Source of the DNA: Pseudomonadota bacterium
GTDB lineage: Bacteria > Pseudomonadota > Alphaproteobacteria > Rhizobiales > Hyphomicrobiaceae
Direction of reading: 5' to 3'
Length of the DNA stretch: 14,730 bases
NCBI GenBank assembly: GCA_003242645.1
Contig: QGVC01000048.1
Location: 1 to 14,730 of the forward strand
The first letter of the stretch is position 1; every line of letters starts with the position of its first letter. Positions 6,616 through 12,433 of this stretch are shown here, piece by piece. Made by a program: the position numbers and the translations under genes. Under the pieces are notes generated by a model. That model saw nothing but the letters and a program-made list of their open reading frames with translations, searched no databases and was not told where the DNA came from.

Positions 6616-7260
6616 ATGGCGACGATACTCGTCGTCGGTGCCAGCCGGGGCACAGGGCTCGAGACCGTTCGCAGGGCCCTTGCCGCGGGGCACCGTGTCC
6701 GCGCCTTGGCGCGATCAGCCGCAAAGATCCCGATTGAGGACCCGAATCTCGAAAAGATTACGGGTGACGCCACGGATCGTACGGCTCTGGTGAACGCGCT
6801 CGAGGGAGTCGATGCCGTGATCGTCACCCTCGGCGTCCCAGCAAGCCTCTCCACTGCTCTATCTGGCACGACGTTGTTCTCGACGGCCACGCGGGCTCTC
6901 GTTGACGCCATGAAGGAAAAAGGCGTGCGCCGCCTGATCGCCATCACGGGCATCGGCGCCGGCGAAAGCCGCGGTCATGGTGGTCCATTCTACGACTGGA
7001 TCGCCTTCCCTCTCCTGCTGAAACGCGTCTATGACGACAAGGACTTGCAAGAGCAGATCATTCGCCAGAGCGGCCTCGACTGGACCATCGTTCGCCCCGG
7101 CCTTCTGACCGACGGACCAATGACGGGCCGCTACCGTGCCCTCCTCGATCCCTCCCAGTGGCGCGCGGATCAAATCAGCCGTGCCGACGTGGCGGACTTC
7201 CTCGTGAAGGAGGTGACGGAGCGGAAGTTCGTGCACAAAGCGCCGGTTCTTCTAGGCTGA
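6616..7260 (+). CDS. Atypical SDR NAD(P)-binding protein (NAD_binding_10 / BVR-B type)
   Basis: A 214-residue Rossmann-fold protein of the atypical short-chain dehydrogenase group. The dinucleotide loop is GASRGTG at 8-14, slightly different from the usual GxTGxxG. A basic residue after the second strand (RALARSAAK) suggests NADP preference. DATDRTALVNALEGVDAVIVTLG and the later GLDWTIVRPGLLTDGP are typical of the group, whose members include NADPH-dependent reductases and redox sensors. The substrate cannot be told. AAGGAGG (6604-6610) five bases before the ATG is the strongest ribosome-binding site seen on this strand. Its stop lies three bases from that of convergent soxA. Confidence 0.9.
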   Translation: MATILVVGASRGTGLETVRRALAAGHRVRALARSAAKIPIEDPNLEKITGDATDRTALVNALEGVDAVIVTLGVPASLSTALSGTTLFSTATRALVDAMKEKGVRRLIAITGIGAGESRGHGGPFYDWIAFPLLLKRVYDDKDLQEQIIRQSGLDWTIVRPGLLTDGPMTGRYRALLDPSQWRADQISRADVADFLVKEVTERKFVHKAPVLLG

Positions 7261-7263
7261 GGC

Positions 7264-8100
7264 TCAGCGCCGTATGGCGGGCGTCTCGATCGGCATGCCG
7301 CGAGCACGCCACGCGAGATAAAGCTCCAGGGCCAGATATTCCGGCGAGCCGTAATCCAGCACTTCGGCCCGTACGCCGAGGCTGCACGCGCGCAAGCGAC
7401 GATGGAGAGAGCCGAGGGACTGCCACTCGAGCCGATAGATGGGAAACCCCGTCGGATGCCCTTGGCTGATGGTATCTCCTCTGAGCTTCCGGCCCCAGCT
7501 CTCGTCGTGGCACTGGGTGCAAGCGAGGTTGAGCTGGCCCTGCCGTGTGGTGAAGAGCTTTCGGCCGTACTCGAAATGGCGAGCCGCAGGGCCATCGATC
7601 GAAACGGAAATGGGCATTCCCCGCGACTGATAGGCGACAAACGCGGTGAGCCCCAGCAGATCGTTCGACTCGTACGAGAACGGCTCCGCGCCCTGCCGCT
7701 CACGGCGGCACTGGTTGATACGCAGCTCGAGGTTCAGCAATTCGCCCGTGGCCTTATCGACCATGGGATAACGTGCTGCCACGCCCCTCATGCTGACATG
7801 CGCATCGCCATGGCAGCTGGCGCACGATTTGCCTTCAGCGCCCGCAGGCGTGGACCACAACTGCTCCCCCGTCACCACCCAAAGCATGCCCGGGTTGGTG
7901 CCTTCGTCGGCCTGCTGTGCTCGGAGGGCTTCCGAAAGGAACGTCGTGCCGGACCGCCGTTCCTCCGGCTTGAGACTTTCCGGAATGACTTGGCCGTTTT
8001 CGACCGGCTCCGGATCAACAGCCCAGGCAGCGCCGACCAGCAGCACGATCGCCAAAACAGCGAGAGCGGTAAGGCGGAAACCTGAAAGGCAGGCGTGCAT
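7264..8100 (-). CDS. soxA: SoxA, dihaem cytochrome c of the SoxXA complex
   Basis: A 278-residue periplasmic dihaem c-type cytochrome. With SoxX it oxidatively links thiosulfate (or a similar sulfur species) to the cysteine of SoxY. A signal peptide covers about residues 1-27 (cleavage near AWA). Haem 1 binds at C93-A-S-C96-H97, and C131 in RINQCR is placed as its distal ligand in dihaem SoxA. Haem 2 binds at C194-T-Q-C197-H198. The active-site cysteine, which carries the persulfide ligand, is C239 in LRACSLGVRAE. The C-terminus YLALELYLAWRARGMPIETPAIRR is typical. It is the last gene of the operon; its ATG shares one base with the soxZ stop (TGATG), so translation is probably coupled. No soxB follows; the next gene is convergent. 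Confidence 0.96.
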   Translation of the reverse strand: MHACLSGFRLTALAVLAIVLLVGAAWAVDPEPVENGQVIPESLKPEERRSGTTFLSEALRAQQADEGTNPGMLWVVTGEQLWSTPAGAEGKSCASCHGDAHVSMRGVAARYPMVDKATGELLNLELRINQCRRERQGAEPFSYESNDLLGLTAFVAYQSRGMPISVSIDGPAARHFEYGRKLFTTRQGQLNLACTQCHDESWGRKLRGDTISQGHPTGFPIYRLEWQSLGSLHRRLRACSLGVRAEVLDYGSPEYLALELYLAWRARGMPIETPAIRR

Positions 8101-8426
8101 CAGGCGACCGCAATTTCGGCCTTCTCCGTGTGAGTGCTGCCGAGATCATCGATCCAGGTGAAGGTGATCTCGCCGCTTTCCTCGACCAGGAGCGGAAATG
8201 CGAGATACGGGTTGGCCGCCACGCCCTGAGTGAGGTCGGCGCTGAACACCTCCTCGCCGTTATAGGTCGCCACGAAACGCTTGATGATGTGGCGTGGAAT
8301 GGGCTGGCCGCGATGGTCCCGGCGATACCCCGTCTCCATCGGATGCTTGATCAGAGTCTTGATTTCGACCACCTCGCCGCGCTTCGCGTTCTTAGGCACG
8401 ACGATGCGTGCGGACGTCATGCTCAT
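8100..8426 (-). CDS. soxZ: SoxZ, subunit of the SoxYZ sulfur carrier
   Basis: A 108-residue immunoglobulin-fold protein that dimerises with SoxY and rides with it into the periplasm, as it has no signal peptide. Family features are ARIVVPKNAKRGEVVEIKTLIKHPMETGYR, then FVATYNGEEVFSADL and ANPYLAFPLLVEESGEITFTW near the end. The ATG at 8426 is preferred because GGAGG lies eight bases upstream, within the last codons of soxY; an ATG at 8420 would be 14 bases away. Length and sequence are normal for the family, in contrast to the unusual tail of its partner SoxY. Confidence 0.95.
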   Translation of the reverse strand: MSMTSARIVVPKNAKRGEVVEIKTLIKHPMETGYRRDHRGQPIPRHIIKRFVATYNGEEVFSADLTQGVAANPYLAFPLLVEESGEITFTWIDDLGSTHTEKAEIAVA

Positions 8427-8430
8427 AGGT

Positions 8431-8904
8431 CTAGCCTCCGTCGATGCACGCCGATAACGTGACGATCACATGGGCCTCGTCAGACCAGAAGCTGCCGTCG
8501 CTCATCTCGGCCAGGGCCACCACGCGCTGCGTATCCGCCATGCGGATGCTGGTCGAGACCCTGGCGCGCCCCATGCGCGGGCTCAGGTTGAATTTGACCA
8601 CCTCTGTGACGGGATTTTTTTCCGACAAAATATGGATGGTCTTCACGTGATCATCAGCCGTCATCGGGCTGTCCACCGAAACGGTCAGAGGTACTGACAA
8701 GCCATTCTCGGCGAGCGATGAAATTTCCAGCTTGACCCGCCCATCGTTGACAGGCACGCCACCGGTGATCTTTTCGAGCGCTGTCGAAATCTGGTCGCCT
8801 GCGACCGCGGCCCGCGACCCAGGTGCGAGCGGCACCAGAGCGACGGCCGCAATTCCAGCAGTGACCTCGCGGCGGGTGAGCCCTTCTCGTATAAGTCTGC
8901 TCAT
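8431..8904 (-). CDS. soxY: SoxY, sulfur-carrier subunit with an unusual C-terminus
   Basis: A 157-residue SoxY with a twin-arginine signal (LTRREV at 9-14, then a hydrophobic run; cleavage near AVA at about 35). SoxY holds sulfur intermediates on a cysteine at its flexible C-terminus while SoxXA, SoxB and SoxCD act on it. The canonical ending is GGCGG. Here the protein ends SACIDGG, so the cysteine is C153 with four residues after it and no glycines before it. The body (ISTALEKITGG, SLAENGLSVPLTVSVDSPMT, and the Arg-rich NLSPRMGRARVSTSIRMADTQRV) is normal SoxY. The ATG at 8904 was chosen because GAGAGG lies five bases upstream; a GTG at 8910 overlaps that site. soxX ends nine bases before this start and soxZ starts four bases after its stop. 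Confidence 0.94.
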   Translation of the reverse strand: MSRLIREGLTRREVTAGIAAVALVPLAPGSRAAVAGDQISTALEKITGGVPVNDGRVKLEISSLAENGLSVPLTVSVDSPMTADDHVKTIHILSEKNPVTEVVKFNLSPRMGRARVSTSIRMADTQRVVALAEMSDGSFWSDEAHVIVTLSACIDGG

Positions 8905-8913
8905 GGGCACCTC

Positions 8914-9387
8914 TCACTCGCGCAGTGTCTGCAGATACGCCACGACGTCCTCGACCTGCTGCGCCGTCAGAACGGGTTTCCCGCGATATTGCTTTGCCAC
9001 CAATGTGAGCCGGTCGACGCGATAGTACGGCGGCATCAGTGTTCGCGGGTTGAGCCGGCTCTGATCCACAATGCGTAAACGCAGCTGGCCGGCCGTCAGC
9101 CGGCTGCCGACGCCTGACAGATCCGGCCCAAGCTCGCCCTGAAACCGCTCACCCGGCTCCGGCACCTTATGACAGATGAGGCAGTTGCCCACCTCTCTGT
9201 CGAGTACGATCTTTCGGCCACGCTCGGGATCGCCTGGCGTATCCGTCAGCGGCTCGGGGATCGCGTCCCCGACAAACCTGCTCTCTGGCAGCAGCGGCGG
9301 ATGATCGTCCGCCACCGCCAGCCTCGTCTCCAGGCCGAGAGCCAGCAACACGGCTGCCAGCACCCAGCCCAGCGTTACGCTCGGCAC
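8914..9387 (-). CDS. soxX: SoxX, monohaem cytochrome c of the SoxXA complex
   Basis: A 157-residue exported c-type cytochrome that takes electrons from SoxA. A signal peptide covers residues 1-26 (VLAAVLLALGL, cleavage after AVA). The haem site is C69-L-I-C72-H73, the axial methionine M118 in RTLMPPYY, and the C-terminal helix TAQQVEDVVAYLQTLRE is typical. The frame is open far upstream, antisense-like inside the preceding gene, but homology and the signal peptide begin at a GTG at 9387. GAGGAGG sits only three bases before it, partly inside the stop of the molybdenum hydroxylase gene. That close junction suggests coupled translation of the hydroxylase and the Sox genes. Confidence 0.94.
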   Translation of the reverse strand: MPSVTLGWVLAAVLLALGLETRLAVADDHPPLLPESRFVGDAIPEPLTDTPGDPERGRKIVLDREVGNCLICHKVPEPGERFQGELGPDLSGVGSRLTAGQLRLRIVDQSRLNPRTLMPPYYRVDRLTLVAKQYRGKPVLTAQQVEDVVAYLQTLRE

Positions 9388-9395
9388 GCGCCTCC

Positions 9396-11582
9396 TCAGA
9401 CGAGCCCGTGGTGGCTCAGCGGCAACGTGCGGATGCGCTTGCCGGTTGCCGCGAAGATCGCGTTGAGCACCGCCGGCGCGGCGACCGCAATGGTCGGCTC
9501 GCCAATGCCGCCCCAGAAGCCGCCGGATAGCACCAGCACGGTTTCGACCTTGGGCATGTGCTCCATGAGGAGGCACGGGAAGGTATCGAAGTTCTCTTGA
9601 ACCATCCGGCCTCTCTCGACCGTGTTCTCCTGGAAGAACGCAGCGCCAAGGCCGTAGACCACCGAGCCTTCCACCTGCGCGGCGATCTGGTCCGGGTTCA
9701 CGGCCGTACCGCAGTCGACGGCGATGACGAGCCGGTCGACCTTGATCTTTCCGTCGGGCCTCAGGGAAACCTCGGCGACCGCCGCACAGTAGCTGCCAAA
9801 GCCCATGTGCTGACAGATGCCGCGATACACGCCTTGCGGTGGCGGCGTGCCCCAACCCGCCTTCTCGGCCGCAGCTTCGAGCACAGCCAAGTGCTTCGGG
9901 TGATTGGCCATCAGCTTGCGACGGAACTCGAGCGGATCCTTGCCCGCCGCATGGGCGAGCTCGTCCATGAAGCACTCGAGGTAGATGGCATTCTGATTGT
10001 GGTTCACGCCGCGCCAGAAGCCTGGCGGCACGTGCGTGTTTCGCATCGCGTGATCGATCAGCAGATTGGGGATGGTATAGCCGAACTGACCGAATGGGCT
10101 GTCGGCATTGGCGTGGAGCCCTTGGAAATGGAGCGGGTCCATGCCGTTCTCCAGGTTGTGTGGCCGCACCGTCGCGAGGATCGACTGACCGGAGATACGG
10201 AAATGCAGCCCGATAAGATCCCCATTCTCATCGAGGGCACCGACGAGCTTCGCCTGCGTGATCGGCCGGAACCTGCCGTGCAGCATGTCCTCCTCGCGCG
10301 ACCAGATCATCTTGATCGGCACGCCAGGGACCTGCTTTGCAGCGAGCACGGCCTTGGTGACGTAATCCTGGAAGCCGCGCCGGCCAAAGCCGCCGCCGAG
10401 GTGATGCTTGTAGACCTCGCACTTCTCGGGCGGGAGTCCGGCTGCCTCCGCACAGGCCGCGAGAGAGGCTTCGCCATTCTGTGAAGCGACCCACACCTCG
10501 CAGCGGTCCGGCGTCCACCTCGCCGTGCAGTTCATGGGCTCCATGCAGGCGTGATTAAGGAATGGAGTCCCATAGACCGCCTCGACCTTCTTGGCCGCCT
10601 TCTCGAACGCTGCCTTTACATCGCCGACCTGATTGCCGATGAAGACACCCTCGTCGCTGTCGAGGCCCTCCTTTAGCATCTCGGCGATGGTTTCGCTGGA
10701 TACGTTGGCGTTGGGCCCCTCATCCCACTCGATGGGCAGGGCATCGAGCGCCTTCTTCGCTTGCCACCACGTATCGGCAACGACGGCGACGGCGGTCTCA
10801 CCGATCCTCAGGACGTGGCGGACCCCCGGCATGTTCTTGATCGCCGCCTCGTCGTAGCTCTTCAGCTTGCCACCGAAGTGCGGGCAATCCTTGATCGCGG
10901 CGTTGAGCATGCCGGGCAGCTTGACGTCGATGGCGTAGACGAGGCTGCCGTTGAGCTTCTCTGCCGTATCAAGCCGCTTCATCGGCTTGCCGATGATCTT
11001 CCAGTCCTTCGGGTCCTTAAGCGGAATGTCGGTCGGCGGCTCGAGCTTCGCAGCCGCAGCGGCGACTTTCCCGTAGGTTGTCGTGCGGCCGGTGGGCTTG
11101 TGCGTGATGACGCTGTTCTCAGCGACACACTCGGAGGCTGGCACGCCCCACTCGTTCGCCGCAGCCTGGATCAGCATCATGCGGGCCGCAGCGCCGCCCT
11201 TACGCACGTACTCCTGCGACTGGCGGATGCCACGGCTGCCGCCGGTCGACATGTCGCCCCAAGCGCGCTTGCGAGCGAGATTTTGCCCTGGCGTCGGGTA
11301 TTCCGTCCTGACCTTGCTCCAGTCGCACTCGAGCTCCTCAGCCACGAGCTGCGCGAGCCCTGTTAGGGTCCCCTGCCCCATTTCAGACCGGGCAATCCGA
11401 ATAACGACCTCGTCGTTGGGCCGGATCACCACCCAGACGTTGACCTCAGCACCTTCCGCTGCTGCGCTGCTGGCCGCCTGCGCTGCCGAGAAGGGAACAT
11501 GGAAGCCGAGCGCCAGACCGCCTGCAGCAGCGGCCGAGCCGACGATGAACCCGCGGCGGGAAATCTTATGCCGATCTGACAT
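9396..11582 (-). CDS. Molybdopterin-binding large subunit of a xanthine-dehydrogenase-family hydroxylase (IorB-like)
   Basis: A 728-residue protein of the isoquinoline 1-oxidoreductase beta / aldehyde dehydrogenase type. It binds a molybdopterin cytosine dinucleotide cofactor and hydroxylates aldehydes or N-heterocycles, or oxidises related substrates, with water as the oxygen source. The N-terminus has a twin-arginine signal (SRRGFIVG, R9-R10) with a hydrophobic run, so the folded enzyme is exported. Cofactor motifs visible are RSEMGQGTLTGLAQLVAEEL, HHLGGGFGRRGFQDY and GFWRGVNHNQNAIYLE. The catalytic glutamate is E695 in GGIGEPTIAVAAPA. GGAGGTGA precedes the ATG. The Fe-S subunit gene lies 11 bases upstream and soxX eight bases downstream, with no FAD subunit gene. 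The substrate is unknown; the Sox context suggests a sulfur compound or organosulfur aldehyde, but that is inference. Confidence 0.93.
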   Translation of the reverse strand: MSDRHKISRRGFIVGSAAAAGGLALGFHVPFSAAQAASSAAAEGAEVNVWVVIRPNDEVVIRIARSEMGQGTLTGLAQLVAEELECDWSKVRTEYPTPGQNLARKRAWGDMSTGGSRGIRQSQEYVRKGGAAARMMLIQAAANEWGVPASECVAENSVITHKPTGRTTTYGKVAAAAAKLEPPTDIPLKDPKDWKIIGKPMKRLDTAEKLNGSLVYAIDVKLPGMLNAAIKDCPHFGGKLKSYDEAAIKNMPGVRHVLRIGETAVAVVADTWWQAKKALDALPIEWDEGPNANVSSETIAEMLKEGLDSDEGVFIGNQVGDVKAAFEKAAKKVEAVYGTPFLNHACMEPMNCTARWTPDRCEVWVASQNGEASLAACAEAAGLPPEKCEVYKHHLGGGFGRRGFQDYVTKAVLAAKQVPGVPIKMIWSREEDMLHGRFRPITQAKLVGALDENGDLIGLHFRISGQSILATVRPHNLENGMDPLHFQGLHANADSPFGQFGYTIPNLLIDHAMRNTHVPPGFWRGVNHNQNAIYLECFMDELAHAAGKDPLEFRRKLMANHPKHLAVLEAAAEKAGWGTPPPQGVYRGICQHMGFGSYCAAVAEVSLRPDGKIKVDRLVIAVDCGTAVNPDQIAAQVEGSVVYGLGAAFFQENTVERGRMVQENFDTFPCLLMEHMPKVETVLVLSGGFWGGIGEPTIAVAAPAVLNAIFAATGKRIRTLPLSHHGLV

Positions 11583-11593
11583 GGCTCACCTCC

Positions 11594-12061
11594 TCAGCCC
11601 GCAGTCTTGTTTGCATAGTCGGCCGCCAGATGAATGGCCGCCCGGATCCGCTGATAAGTGCCGCAACGGCAGATGTTGGTCATCGCCGCGTCGATATCTT
11701 CATCGGTGGGCTTGGGCGTACTTGCGAGAAGCGCCGCCGCCGCCATGATCTGGCCGGATTGACAGTACCCGCACTGAGGCACTTCGAGCTCCAGCCACGC
11801 CCGCTGGACCGGATGTGAGCTGTCCTCGGACAAGCCTTCGATCGTGACGATCTGGTCCGTTTCCGTCAGAGCCGAAACTGGGATCGAGCACGAGCGCTGC
11901 GCTTCCCCGTTGATGTGAACTGTGCAGGCACCGCACACGGCGATGCCGCAACCGTATTTCGTGCCTGTTAATCCAATCTGTTCACGAAGCACCCAGAGCA
12001 GCGGCGTCTCTGGGTCGACATCGACATCGTACTGCTTTCCATTGACGTTGAGTTTCGCCAT
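11594..12061 (-). CDS. 2Fe-2S small subunit of the molybdenum hydroxylase (IorA-like)
   Basis: A 155-residue protein with two [2Fe-2S] domains that passes electrons out of the molybdenum subunit. The plant-ferredoxin-type cluster is bound by C38, C43, C46 and C58 ([17 protein letters not shown], then RSCS). The second cluster is bound by C97 and C100 ([10 protein letters not shown]) and C131 and C133 (NICRCG). It has no signal peptide, so it probably crosses the membrane bound to the Tat-exported large subunit. The ATG at 12061 has GGGAGGA about ten bases upstream. It is the first gene of the six-gene operon ending in soxA. Confidence 0.95.
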   Translation of the reverse strand: MAKLNVNGKQYDVDVDPETPLLWVLREQIGLTGTKYGCGIAVCGACTVHINGEAQRSCSIPVSALTETDQIVTIEGLSEDSSHPVQRAWLELEVPQCGYCQSGQIMAAAALLASTPKPTDEDIDAAMTNICRCGTYQRIRAAIHLAADYANKTAG

Positions 12062-12143
12062 GGGTCAGCGTCCTCCCTTGGGGGGTGCATGCTTTAGGTG
12101 TGCTAGGCCGCGTCGGCGCTCACCGCGTGCGCCGGAACTCATC

Positions 12144-12157
12144 AGACTATCCAGTCT
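12144..12157 (-). promoter_or_regulatory. Inverted repeat over the -10 box, candidate operator
   Basis: AGACT-ATCC-AGTCT is a perfect 5-4-5 inverted repeat. Read toward the operon, it overlaps the proposed -10 box and reaches the expected transcription start. That is a usual place for a repressor to bind. The regulator is not in the window; ArsR-type SoxR is a known sox repressor elsewhere, but nothing here identifies the protein. Confidence 0.35.
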
Positions 12158-12180
12158 ATTGGCCGAATATGGCTTGGCAA
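12153..12180 (-). promoter_or_regulatory. Candidate promoter of the iorAB-soxXYZA operon
   Basis: On the minus strand TTGCCA (12180-12175) matches the -35 consensus at five of six bases. After a 16-base spacer, TAGACT (12158-12153) matches the -10 at four of six. Transcription would start near 12146, leaving a leader of about 85 bases before iorA. It is the best sigma-70-like match I found by eye in this region. Confidence 0.4.
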
Positions 12181-12320
12181 CCGCGTTTGGCGGGAAGCGG
12201 TTGATGGAGAACTTGCTTCTATCGCCCCGAGAGATTGAAAAAGCTGATTTTGTCGATGTTTTTGACGAGACTTGACATTTTTCAAATCGGCGTGAGCACC
12301 GCTCGGGCCCATTCCGCAGG

Positions 12321-12432
12321 CACTCCACCCTCGTCATCCCGGCGCTTGTCGCCGGGATCCAAATATCCACTTGCACGTGAGCTCGGGGTCAGTGGATTCC
12401 GGGGTGCAAGGCTCGGGATGACCACGAGAGTG
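12321..12432. repeat. Dispersed palindromic repeat element (REP/MITE-like)
   Basis: The element is bounded by CACTC (12321-12325) and GAGTG (12428-12432). Inside are GTCATCCCG (12333-12341) and its complement CGGGATGAC (12414-12422). A perfect hairpin CCCGGCG-CTTGT-CGCCGGG occupies 12338-12356. Further nested pairs are TCCACT (12366-12371) with AGTGGA (12391-12396) and CTTGCAC (12370-12376) with GTGCAAG (12404-12410). Repeats beginning GTCATCCCGG and containing CCGGGATCCA are scattered through many alphaproteobacterial genomes. This copy ends one base before the pepN stop and may serve as its 3' hairpin or terminator. Confidence 0.7.
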
Positions 12433-12433
12433 T

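Larger units (their letters stand above)
12062..12320 (-). other. Upstream region of the iorAB-sox operon
   Basis: Apart from the promoter and operator given separately, this region holds an AACCGC/GCGGTT inverted repeat (12179-12184 and 12197-12202) just upstream of the -35 box. An open frame of about 100 codons on the minus strand (12065-12376) has no ribosome-binding site and takes its first codons from the dispersed repeat, so I do not call it a gene. The predicted leader from the promoter to the ATG is about 85 bases. Confidence 0.45.

Noticed and set aside
9388..9975. Upstream extension of the soxX frame to 9975
   Set aside because: It lies within the molybdenum subunit gene in another frame. 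SoxX homology and the signal peptide start only at the GTG at 9387.
9558..10484. Plus-strand open frame of about 308 codons opposite the molybdenum subunit gene
   Set aside because: Mirror frame of a strongly supported gene; the translation shows no domain and has the Arg/Leu/His/Asp-rich bias of antisense frames.
12065..12376. Minus-strand open frame of about 103 codons in the operon leader
   Set aside because: Its first codons come from the dispersed palindromic repeat, a common source of false genes; the frame spans the promoter and has no ribosome-binding site.
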